Positions 1-7,069 of a stretch of 14,898 nucleotides of DNA are shown piece by piece. Location of the stretch: NCBI GenBank assembly GCA_963933885.1, contig CAWVWF010000073.1, positions 1-14,898 of the forward strand, read 5' to 3'. The position numbers and the translations under genes are program-made. Under the pieces are notes generated by a model. It was not told the DNA's origin, ran no database searches, and saw only the letters and a program-made list of their open reading frames with translations. The first letter of the stretch is position 1. Every line of letters begins with the position of its first letter. This stretch comes from CAWVWF01 sp963933885 (GTDB taxonomy: Bacteria; Bacteroidota; Bacteroidia; Flavobacteriales_C; GCA-002722245).

Positions 1-208
1 ATATGTAACCATAAGCAGTTTACGGTTTGTGATTTAAAGGGGTAACCCTATAATACTAATACATAATGCTTAACGAAACTTTTAGATTCCCGCCTTCGCG
101 AGAATGACAAGGTTTGTTGTATCCGAGGGGCATATCAATACCTTTCAGATATATCACGACTGATACAGACATAAGTAAAGAATACGACAACAATAAAATT
201 TACCAAGA
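1..208. other. Intergenic left edge, no gene seen
   Basis: All three plus-strand frames hit a stop within the first 45 or so bases, so at most the last dozen codons of an upstream gene could be present, and none is recognisable. No tRNA-like cloverleaf or promoter box stands out. Apart from the palindrome at 85-108 nothing is seen. A short plus-strand open frame starting at 114 runs mostly antisense to the ferredoxin end of the neighbouring gene and is judged a shadow. Confidence 0.55.
85..108. repeat. REP-like palindromic repeat (single copy in window)
   Basis: An imperfect inverted repeat with 8-base arms around a 4-base loop. Read on the minus strand the arms are ATTCTCGC and GCGGGAAT with loop GAAG, so an RNA from that strand would pair fully with one G-U wobble. 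It resembles the widespread short palindrome GTCATTCCCGCGAAGGCGGG found between genes in many bacteria. It is GC-rich against very AT-rich surroundings. It lies about 100 bases past the stop codon of the minus-strand Fe-S gene. It has no following T-run, so it is not a standard intrinsic terminator, although it could stabilise the mRNA 3' end. Only one copy is present here, so repeat status is inferred from resemblance. Confidence 0.6.
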
Positions 209-2068
209 TTATAAATCATCCTTCAAAGAAACGCCATCATTTCCAATCACAATAGGATTATCACTAGAAATTCTTTTTTCCTCTGGACCGTTTTCTAGTT
301 TCAATACGCCTCTTGGACAAACTGCAGCACAAACACCACATCCAACACAACTTGATCTTACAATGTTTTGCCCTTTTTGAGCATAAGCTCGAACATCTAT
401 ACCTTGCTCACAATATGTTGAACAGTTTCCACATGATATACATTGACCACCATTTGTTGTAATTCTAAATCTTGATTTGAATCTCTGAACTAAACCTAAA
501 TACGCAGCTAAAGGACAACCGAATCTACACCACATCCTATTCCCCATTAATGGATAGAAACCAGTTCCGACTACACCTGAGAAAACCGAACCAATTAAAA
601 ATCCATAAGTTTTTTGAATAACTGCAGTCTCAATTCCAAATAATGACCACACTCCTGTAAACATGGTATAAAGACTAATAACCGTCATGAATATCGAAAA
701 CACCAATACACTATGTATCATCCAGCGTTCAATCTTCCATGCTCCTAAAGACTTATCTGATAAATGTCTGAAAGGGTCACCAAGTGTTTCTGCCAATCCT
801 CCGCATCCACAAACCCATGAGCAGTACCATCTTTTCCCAAAAAAGTAAACCATTAATGGTACGCCAATAACAAATAACACAATCCCCCAGATTAATATTG
901 AAAGACCAATTTTACCACCGTTTATTGTTGGACCAACTAATTGACCAGCTTCTTCTTTTGCATAATTGATTAAACCTCCATTGTTAAAAAAATCATAATC
1001 CAACGGCCACATGTTTTTAAAATCAACCCATGCCCAACTTGCACCATCGTTTAAGCGCATCATGATTTCTGGAATTAAGAATGCAAAACCCAATTGAAAA
1101 CCGATTACAGAAATTGTTCTGATAATTTGATATTTGTTATGACGATATTTAATAATCATCCTAACTCCCATTACTAGCATCGCTAAGCAATACAATACAC
1201 CGTACAAAAACCATTGAGATGCTGAACCACCTCCTGAAATAAACGAATAAAGAGGATCCAATAATACAACCCAATTAACAATGTAATATGGGAACCAATA
1301 AAGTACAATGTAAAATACAATAAGAAAGGTTCCAATGATCACTCCTATCCATCCTCTATTCGTTGCAGCGTGTAAGAATATACCATTATTCTTAATTCCT
1401 TCAGGTCCATCTTTAACTTGGGGAACGATATACATTAAAGCTCCTAAAGATGATATTAAAAAACATAGAATAGAAAGTAGAATAGCATTGTCTATTAAAA
1501 AACCTTGACTACATGCCTTAGTTAATGAAAACCAACTTGAACTTGATGCTTTGATTCCGTAATTCCCAACAATTGAACGATTAATGCTTTCTACTGCAGC
1601 CTCGAAATGCCCCGTAAACTCATCAACAGCGTTAAATTCTCTTCCATACATCCAATTCGTATGATTCCCAATCAATCCAGATATATTAACATCCTTAACT
1701 ATTGAGTTCACGACTGCTTCGTTGTATATAACCTTTCCCTTAATAATAGATGCATCTTTCAACTTACCTGAAAGTACTGAGCTAAATCCTTTTACATCTA
1801 AAATTTGGTTATTTGCTTTTTCGATAACATCAGATACATCATTGTGAAATGAGAACTGATTTGTATACACTTTATCTAGAACACCAGCCTCTTTAGCAAG
1901 GTTTAAAACAGTATTATATCTTAACACTTCTGCTTCATTACCTCCTTTAGCAAATTGATTTTTCACAACCGAATCGGACAGCTTGTATTCACCTAAAGTT
2001 AATAAGCTTAGTAATGATAAAATACCACCAAGAAAAATGAATAAACCTACTTTCTGTATTACTCTCAT
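209..2068 (-). CDS. Polytopic membrane 4Fe-4S binding protein, NapH/NosR-like
   Basis: 619 residues. The protein has an N-terminal membrane segment (about 4-24), an extracytoplasmic stretch (about 25-190) that I do not recognise, and then several membrane helices (about 192-214, 239-262, 285-306, 318-335, 387-410, 449-470, 484-506). Cysteine motifs C416-x3-C-x-C and C514-x3-CP match the membrane-core motifs of NapH/NosR/CcoG-type proteins. Two ferredoxin motifs follow: C543, C546, C549, C553 and C574, C577, C580, C584 (the last followed by P). The family passes electrons between quinones or soluble donors and partner redox proteins; the precise partner is not known here. No S/T-G-A-T flavinylation motif of NosR/RnfG is visible, and no denitrification gene is nearby, so a nosR name is not justified. 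The ATG start lies one base after the stop of the FAD oxidoreductase gene, implying co-translation and a shared pathway. Confidence 0.85.
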   Translation of the reverse strand: MRVIQKVGLFIFLGGILSLLSLLTLGEYKLSDSVVKNQFAKGGNEAEVLRYNTVLNLAKEAGVLDKVYTNQFSFHNDVSDVIEKANNQILDVKGFSSVLSGKLKDASIIKGKVIYNEAVVNSIVKDVNISGLIGNHTNWMYGREFNAVDEFTGHFEAAVESINRSIVGNYGIKASSSSWFSLTKACSQGFLIDNAILLSILCFLISSLGALMYIVPQVKDGPEGIKNNGIFLHAATNRGWIGVIIGTFLIVFYIVLYWFPYYIVNWVVLLDPLYSFISGGGSASQWFLYGVLYCLAMLVMGVRMIIKYRHNKYQIIRTISVIGFQLGFAFLIPEIMMRLNDGASWAWVDFKNMWPLDYDFFNNGGLINYAKEEAGQLVGPTINGGKIGLSILIWGIVLFVIGVPLMVYFFGKRWYCSWVCGCGGLAETLGDPFRHLSDKSLGAWKIERWMIHSVLVFSIFMTVISLYTMFTGVWSLFGIETAVIQKTYGFLIGSVFSGVVGTGFYPLMGNRMWCRFGCPLAAYLGLVQRFKSRFRITTNGGQCISCGNCSTYCEQGIDVRAYAQKGQNIVRSSCVGCGVCAAVCPRGVLKLENGPEEKRISSDNPIVIGNDGVSLKDDL

Positions 2069-2069
2069 C

Positions 2070-3404
2070 CTACTTTACAAATTTTAAAATACGTTCCCAA
2101 CTTTTCTTCTTTGCAGATATTTGAGTTTTATTTTCTTTATTAAACTGACTCAAGATATCGTCTTCAAATTGCTTGTAGAATTCAGGATCGAAATTAGCAT
2201 CCTTAAGATGTTCCAAAACAAATTCTATCGTTTTAGATCCATTTAACCAACCATCAAAAACATGGTGTCGTAATCTTATTCCGAATGTATTAACGCCAAT
2301 AAATTTCCTTGAACCTGTTTCAAAGACAAAGTGCATACACATTTTACCTTTTTCATGCTCCCAATAGAAATCAGACTCAATGTCTTTAATTTCAGGAAAT
2401 ACCCAACCATAGGTTTGATATTCAATATCAAAAAACTTTGCTGAATTAAACCAATTACCTGGTTTGTATGCTGTAGGATTCCCAGTAACAGTTTGCGCTA
2501 CCGTTTCTCCCATTATTCTACCTGTGTACCAAACTTGTTCAAGTGGTCGTCTTCCCGAAACAGGGTTTCTAAACTCAGCGCAATCTCCAATAGCGTACAC
2601 ATTTGGAATATTTGTTTGTAAATTTTCATTTACTAATATTCCTCTATTTAATTCTAATTTAGAGTCTTTTAAAAAGTCAATATTCGGAGATACACCAGCA
2701 GTTAACCCTACCCAACCACATTCTATTGTTTCTCCTGATTTTGTTTTTATAGCTTTTACTCTACCAGTTCCGTCATCGATTATTTCATCCAGTTCAGATT
2801 CTAATCTTAAGTCGATATGATGCTCTTTCATATGACGCATGATAAGCTCGGCTTCTTGCTTAGGTAAAACATTTCCCCAGAATAAATTCTCTCGAACTAA
2901 AAATGTAACAGGGATATTTCTACTTAAAAGCATTTCGGCCATCTCTACCCCTATCAAACCACCACCTACAATTACACCTCTAGATATATCTTTGGTGTAT
3001 GTTTCCATATGTTCAAGATCCTGATAACTAAACAATCCTCCAACACCATTTAAATCTTGACCTGGCCAACCAAATTTGTTTGGTTTTGAGCCAACAGCTA
3101 GAATTAAATCATCATATTTTAAATTAGAACCATCTGAAAAGATAAGTTCGTTTTTATCGTAATTAATTTCGTTAACGCACCCTTTCTTTAACTCTAGTCT
3201 ATTCTTAATCCAGAATCCTGACTCATAAGGCTGAGTATGCTTCAGTGTCATATGTCCCATGTAAATATACATAAGAGCAGTTCTAGAAAAAAAGTAATCT
3301 GTTTCCGAAGATATAATCGTTATTTTGCAATCAGAATTCTTTCTAATATGACGCGCAGCGGTTACTCCACTTATTCCATTACCTATAATTGCGACATGCT
3401 TCAT
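2070..3404 (-). CDS. NAD(P)/FAD-dependent oxidoreductase
   Basis: 444 residues, two-dinucleotide-binding-fold flavoprotein of the NDH-2/NirB/rubredoxin-reductase type. The FAD-binding GNGISG lies at 8-13, the NAD(P)-binding GGGLIG at 147-152, and the second FAD contact AIGDC at 271-275. There is no redox-active CxxC or CxxxxC pair of thioredoxin or disulfide reductases, so it more likely oxidises NAD(P)H and reduces a one-electron or quinone partner. No signal peptide is present, so it should be cytoplasmic. The last 40 or so residues are charged and basic-rich and may dock onto a membrane or partner. It is first in a two-gene operon with the membrane Fe-S protein (one base between genes), which is the obvious electron acceptor. 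A good promoter box lies upstream at 3480-3511. Family assignment is firm; the substrate is unknown. Confidence 0.88.
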   Translation of the reverse strand: MKHVAIIGNGISGVTAARHIRKNSDCKITIISSETDYFFSRTALMYIYMGHMTLKHTQPYESGFWIKNRLELKKGCVNEINYDKNELIFSDGSNLKYDDLILAVGSKPNKFGWPGQDLNGVGGLFSYQDLEHMETYTKDISRGVIVGGGLIGVEMAEMLLSRNIPVTFLVRENLFWGNVLPKQEAELIMRHMKEHHIDLRLESELDEIIDDGTGRVKAIKTKSGETIECGWVGLTAGVSPNIDFLKDSKLELNRGILVNENLQTNIPNVYAIGDCAEFRNPVSGRRPLEQVWYTGRIMGETVAQTVTGNPTAYKPGNWFNSAKFFDIEYQTYGWVFPEIKDIESDFYWEHEKGKMCMHFVFETGSRKFIGVNTFGIRLRHHVFDGWLNGSKTIEFVLEHLKDANFDPEFYKQFEDDILSQFNKENKTQISAKKKSWERILKFVK

Positions 3405-3479
3405 TCAAACGATTTGGTGCTACAAATATCAAAAACTTTATTTAAATTACTGTCTCACTTCCGACAAACAGTTAACAAT

Positions 3480-3511
3480 CAAATTTAGATATTGCAACCA
3501 GTTAAAATCAA
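3480..3511 (-). promoter_or_regulatory. Bacteroidota-type promoter for the oxidoreductase/Fe-S operon
   Basis: On the minus strand TAAATTTG (3487-3480) matches the Bacteroidota -7 consensus TAnnTTTG exactly. A TTG at 3511-3509 sits 21 bases upstream of it, within the range reported for the -33 element. This predicts a 5' leader of roughly 65-70 nt before the ATG at 3404. It lies in the 132-base divergent gap shared with the DUF547 gene, for which I found no equally good box. Confidence 0.5.
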
Positions 3512-3536
3512 TACGAACCAAGTTTAAACTCGTTTC

Positions 3537-5063
3537 ATGAAAAAGACAATATTTTACGTTTTATTATTTACTATAAATCTTGCTATAAAAGCACAATCAA
3601 ATTCTAAAGACTTAAATGATTTCTTTTCTATAAATATTCATGACGGACTTGTAGATTATAATAGCATTAAATCCAATCAACTAACGACATTAGATGAATT
3701 AATAAAATCAACTAATACCGCTTTAATTTCAGACGATATAAACCAACAGAAAGCCAGTTACATTAACATATATAACCTTCTAGTTATAAAACAAATAGCT
3801 AGCAACCCTACAGTTTCAAGTCCCAATGAAATTCAAGGTTTTTTTGATAAGAATAAATTTGAAGTAAACGGTAAAAGCACAACTTTAAACAACTTAGAAA
3901 ATAAAATAATCCGTCCATTATTTAACGATCCGAGAATTCATTTCGCACTAGTTTGCGGTGCTATTGGCTGTCCACCAATTCAAAAATTTTCTTTCCAAAA
4001 AGATAAACTTGAAGAACAACTAAATAAAGTAACAACTGAAGCTATTAACAACCCAAATTTCATTAAGCCTGGAACAGATGGCTTTAGCGCTGAGATTTCT
4101 GAAATATTTAAATGGTACATAAAAGATTTTGGAGGAAACACTAGCAGTATAATTAAGTTCATCAATAAGTATCTAAAAACGAGTGTTTCAAAAATCAGCT
4201 ACTACCCCTATGATTGGTCTATAAATAATTACTCTAATAATTCGAAAGAAACCTCTACATCAAATGTAAAAACTTATACGCCTTCTGCCCTTTTGAAAAA
4301 AGGACAAATTGAAGTTCAAATATTCAATAATCTATACTCTCAAACTGCTTGGAGAAATCCTGAGGGAAAACTGGAAAACTTATCAGGCAGAGGAACCTGG
4401 AACACAATGCAATATACTTTCAACTATGGAATATCAAAATCAGGAAGATTTAATCTAGGTTTTGATGTTAACTTAAGATCAACAACAAATAGTAGTGTTG
4501 AATCTAAATCAATAGATATTTTTAAGTTTGAACAAAATAAAAATAGTAGAACTACAATATCTACAGTTGGTCCTAAAATCAAATGGAATCCAATTAAAAG
4601 GTTTCCGAAATTCTCTATACAAAGTTCAGTACAAATACCTGTATCCGATAGTTTAGAAACAAAAAAAAACAGACCATGGCTAGATCATCATAAATATACA
4701 TGGTGGACACAACTCTTTTTTGACAAACCAATTGGAAGTAAATATCAACTTTTTACTGAAATTGATTTTCTTTTTAGGACTCCTACATATTCTAAAGATT
4801 ACGACTTTACGAAGTCTTCATTGTCAACTCCGATTAGTGTATTCTTTAGTTACTTCCCTACAAATAAAAGCACAATATATGCACTGTATCAATACGCTCC
4901 AACATTAACTAGTTTTCCAGATTATTATATGCAAGCCGGTTTAGGTGGGAAATATCAAATATTCCCAAAACTTCAATTAGAACTGAGTTATACTAATTTC
5001 TTTGCTGGACAGAATAATGGAGCAGGAAGTACATATAATGTTGGATTAAGATATATCCGTTAA
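3537..5063 (+). CDS. Secreted DUF547 protein with C-terminal beta-barrel-like region
   Basis: 508 residues with a signal peptide (1-20, KK then a hydrophobic run, ending near AIKAQ). Residues about 27-231 are a full-length DUF547 domain. Visible family motifs are NIYN at 77-80, LENKIIRPLF near 120-129, H135-FALVC-GAIGC-PP with C140 and C145, FKWYIKDFGG at 191-200, and YDWS at 225-228. The domain's biochemical role is not established. After a Ser/Thr/Asn linker (about 232-248), residues about 255-508 alternate polar and hydrophobic residues rich in Tyr, Phe and Trp, and the protein ends in a short strand NVGLRYIR. That is how small outer-membrane beta-barrels look, so DUF547 may be held at the outer membrane. 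It is divergent from the redox operon, and its stop codon overlaps the converging SRPBCC gene. The barrel call is an inference from pattern, not from a recognised family. Confidence 0.8.
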   Translation: MKKTIFYVLLFTINLAIKAQSNSKDLNDFFSINIHDGLVDYNSIKSNQLTTLDELIKSTNTALISDDINQQKASYINIYNLLVIKQIASNPTVSSPNEIQGFFDKNKFEVNGKSTTLNNLENKIIRPLFNDPRIHFALVCGAIGCPPIQKFSFQKDKLEEQLNKVTTEAINNPNFIKPGTDGFSAEISEIFKWYIKDFGGNTSSIIKFINKYLKTSVSKISYYPYDWSINNYSNNSKETSTSNVKTYTPSALLKKGQIEVQIFNNLYSQTAWRNPEGKLENLSGRGTWNTMQYTFNYGISKSGRFNLGFDVNLRSTTNSSVESKSIDIFKFEQNKNSRTTISTVGPKIKWNPIKRFPKFSIQSSVQIPVSDSLETKKNRPWLDHHKYTWWTQLFFDKPIGSKYQLFTEIDFLFRTPTYSKDYDFTKSSLSTPISVFFSYFPTNKSTIYALYQYAPTLTSFPDYYMQAGLGGKYQIFPKLQLELSYTNFFAGQNNGAGSTYNVGLRYIR

Positions 5064-5572
5064 TTTGAAGACTTTAATTTTTCTTTTAAAACTTCAAAAC
5101 CTTTTTTAAATTCATCTTGTATTTTTTCTTCAACACCTACTAGCGATGCAAACAATGGAGCAGTGAATTTCACTTTCCATGTTAGCTCAGAACCTCCTTC
5201 TAAGTCTTTAACTTCAAAGTTATACCTCAATTCATTACCACCTTTTAATCTTAAAACAACTTCTGCAGACGCTAAAGGCTCGATATTCAGAACTTCATAC
5301 TCATTTACAAACACACCTTTCTTTCCCTTAGTAATTGCTCTCATCCCAACTCCTGGTGCACCAATAAATTCTACTGTAATTAAAGAATCTTTAACAGCTC
5401 TTGGATCCCATTCTTGAAATTTCTCAAGATCAACAATTTCGTCTAGTATATAAAAAGAAGATTTATCTAGTTTAACTTTCTCGGATACCGAAATCTCTGT
5501 GTCTATAAAAAACAATGCAGAAGCTCCAACAATACACATCAATATTCCAATTAATAATCCTTTACCAAACAT
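5060..5572 (-). CDS. Membrane-anchored SRPBCC (START/polyketide-cyclase-like) protein
   Basis: 170 residues. A single hydrophobic segment at about 5-23 should act as a signal anchor. The remainder fits the SRPBCC fold: a first strand (about 26-34), the short helices with F-QEWDPRA around 52-60 typical of polyketide-cyclase-like members, a GxGxR-type turn (GVGMRA, about 74-79), a beta-sheet, and a long C-terminal amphipathic helix (about 145-168). Such proteins bind hydrophobic ligands, but the ligand cannot be predicted. Its stop codon shares the bases TTAA with the stop of the converging DUF547 gene (4-base overlap). It follows the fabI terminator, so it probably has its own promoter or relies on read-through; no clear promoter box was found. 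Confidence 0.75.
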   Translation of the reverse strand: MFGKGLLIGILMCIVGASALFFIDTEISVSEKVKLDKSSFYILDEIVDLEKFQEWDPRAVKDSLITVEFIGAPGVGMRAITKGKKGVFVNEYEVLNIEPLASAEVVLRLKGGNELRYNFEVKDLEGGSELTWKVKFTAPLFASLVGVEEKIQDEFKKGFEVLKEKLKSSN

Positions 5573-5596
5573 AATCGTTATTTATAGTTTTGATCC

Positions 5597-5625
5597 AAAA
5601 AAAGCCATCCGAAAGGGATGGCTTT
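5597..5625 (-). terminator. Intrinsic terminator after fabI
   Basis: A perfect 10-bp stem (arms 5601-5610 and 5616-5625, containing GCCATCC/GGATGGC) with a 5-base loop. On the minus strand it is followed by seven T residues (5603-5597). It begins about 22 bases past the fabI stop and separates fabI from the SRPBCC gene. Confidence 0.92.
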
Positions 5626-5647
5626 AATATTATATTGTTATTTGAAT

Positions 5648-6460
5648 TTAGTCTTCAAATTTCTCCATTACAGTTTTACTTATTCCAACATTAGAGAAAC
5701 CTCCATCATGAAATAAGTTTTGCATTGTTACATACTTTGTAAAGTCAGAGAATAAAGACAATACGTAATTTGCACATTCTACAGAAGGAGCATTTCCTAA
5801 TGGAGACATTTCGTTAGCATAGTTATAGAATCCACCGAATCCTTTAATACCCTTACCAGCAGTTGTCATAGTAGGAGATTGTGAAATAGTATTAATTCTA
5901 ACGTTTTTTGCATTACCATAATGGTAACCAAAAGATCTAGCGATAGATTCTAATACTGATTTTGCTTCAGCCATATCAGAATAATCTGGGAATGTACGTT
6001 GAGCAGCAATATATGACAATCCAACAACAGAACCCCACTCGTTAATCGCATCAAGTTTTTTAGCAGTAGCTAAAATTCTGTGAAATGACAAAGCAGAAAT
6101 ATCAATTGTTTTTTTATAGAAATCGTAATTTAAATCTGTGTATTCCTTTTTCTTACGAACGTTTGGTGACATACCAATTGAATGTAAAACGAAATCAATT
6201 TTCCCACCCAATACTTCTTGAGCTTCAACAAATAATTTCTCTAAGTCGTCATTATCAGTAGCATCTGCAGGAATAACTTTAGCTCCAGTTTTTTCTGCCA
6301 GCTTGTTGATTTCCCCCATTCTTAATGCAATAGGTGCGTTAGTTAAAACAAATTCAGCTCCTTCTTCAGCAGCTCTCTCTGCAACTTTCCAAGCAATAGA
6401 GTTTTCATCTAAAGCTCCGAATATAATACCTTTCTTTCCTTTTAATAAACCGTAAGACAT
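5648..6460 (-). CDS. fabI: Enoyl-[acyl-carrier-protein] reductase (NADH), FabI
   Basis: 270 residues, the usual FabI length. It carries out the last reduction of each fatty-acid elongation cycle, converting trans-2-enoyl-ACP to acyl-ACP in the cytoplasm. The N-terminal nucleotide-binding segment (about 9-25, GKKGIIFGALDENSIAW) has the atypical short-chain-dehydrogenase signature of FabI. The catalytic residues line up with the E. coli enzyme shifted by four: Y150, Y160 and K167 (E. coli Y146, Y156, K163). HSIG at 93-96 and the C-terminal HDGGFSNVGIS are also family features. This is the target class of triclosan. The gene has its own promoter box just upstream and a strong terminator just downstream, so it appears to be a single-gene transcript. 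Confidence 0.97.
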   Translation of the reverse strand: MSYGLLKGKKGIIFGALDENSIAWKVAERAAEEGAEFVLTNAPIALRMGEINKLAEKTGAKVIPADATDNDDLEKLFVEAQEVLGGKIDFVLHSIGMSPNVRKKKEYTDLNYDFYKKTIDISALSFHRILATAKKLDAINEWGSVVGLSYIAAQRTFPDYSDMAEAKSVLESIARSFGYHYGNAKNVRINTISQSPTMTTAGKGIKGFGGFYNYANEMSPLGNAPSVECANYVLSLFSDFTKYVTMQNLFHDGGFSNVGISKTVMEKFED

Positions 6461-6482
6461 ACTTTATTCTTTAAGTAAGCCG

Positions 6483-6490
6483 CAAATATA
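6483..6490 (-). promoter_or_regulatory. Putative -7 element for fabI
   Basis: The minus-strand sequence TATATTTG matches TAnnTTTG exactly and lies 22 bases before the fabI ATG, predicting a leader of about 15-20 nt. It sits between the coaE stop (6499) and the fabI start. I did not find a convincing TTG/TTTG -33 box at the usual distance inside the end of coaE. Confidence 0.5.
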
Positions 6491-6498
6491 ATCCATTT

Positions 6499-7068
6499 TT
6501 ACAATAATTCTTGATGTAATGAGATAATTTGGGGCAATAGTTTTTTATTTGAATTATTTACGACAAAATCTGAATTTTCAACACGTTCATTTTCCGACCA
6601 TTGCTTGTCTATTATAGCATCAATTTCAGAAACAGACCTACCGTCCCTTTGTACGATTCTATCAATTCTACTCTGCTTGTTGCAAGAAACATTAATTACA
6701 AAATCACAAGCTTTATAAGCTCCACTTTCGAAAAGGATTGCAGCTTCTTTTAACACAAATGAAGTGTTTTGATTAACCAACCAATTAGCAAATTCTTCTC
6801 TTACTAATGGATGTAATAGATCATTTAGCCACGCTAATGATGTTTTATCATTAAAGACATGTTTAGCTAGTTCAGACTTACTTAATTGATTATTAAAGAG
6901 AACTTTTTTACCAAATTTTTCGATTACAACTTTTGAGACTTCATCTGAAAATAATATACTTTTAGACACATCATCACTATAAAAAACAGGAACACCTAGA
7001 ACTTCAAAGATTTTGCACACTGTAGTTTTCCCACTACCGATGCCACCAGTTATACCAATAACTTTCAT
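6499..7068 (-). CDS. coaE: Dephospho-CoA kinase
   Basis: 189 residues, normal for the family. CoaE phosphorylates the 3'-hydroxyl of dephospho-CoA with ATP, the last step of coenzyme A synthesis, in the cytoplasm. The P-loop GGIGSGKT is at 8-15, the YSDD substrate and magnesium-binding segment at about 30-33, HPLVR near 86-90, and the lid-region RIVQRDGR near 137-144 is present. It starts one base after the ybbR stop, so the two are probably co-translated. CoA is used by the fatty-acid pathway served by the next gene, fabI, but fabI has a separate promoter. Confidence 0.95.
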   Translation of the reverse strand: MKVIGITGGIGSGKTTVCKIFEVLGVPVFYSDDVSKSILFSDEVSKVVIEKFGKKVLFNNQLSKSELAKHVFNDKTSLAWLNDLLHPLVREEFANWLVNQNTSFVLKEAAILFESGAYKACDFVINVSCNKQSRIDRIVQRDGRSVSEIDAIIDKQWSENERVENSDFVVNNSNKKLLPQIISLHQELL

Positions 7069-7069
7069 C

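Noticed and set aside
1..60. Possible tRNA or end of an upstream gene
   Set aside because: No cloverleaf arms or T-loop consensus; open frames are too short to recognise.
114..380. Plus-strand open frame of 88 codons near the left edge
   Set aside because: Most of it is antisense to the ferredoxin end of the Fe-S gene; composition and sequence show no protein-like features, and the minus-strand frame has clear motifs.
209..2068. Calling the Fe-S protein NosR and inferring denitrification
   Set aside because: No FMN-attachment motif, and no nosZ, nosD, nosF or other denitrification genes in the window; only the NapH/NosR-type cysteine core is shared.
2464..2820. Plus-strand open frame antisense to the FAD oxidoreductase
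   Set aside because: Lies wholly inside a gene with intact FAD and NAD motifs on the other strand; no recognisable domain. The same applies to open frames near 3237-3488, 7182-7790, 8301-8528, 12451-12756 and 13515-13709.
2070..3404. Thioredoxin reductase or mercuric reductase assignment
   Set aside because: No redox-active cysteine pair (CxxC or CxxxxC) is present at the expected positions.
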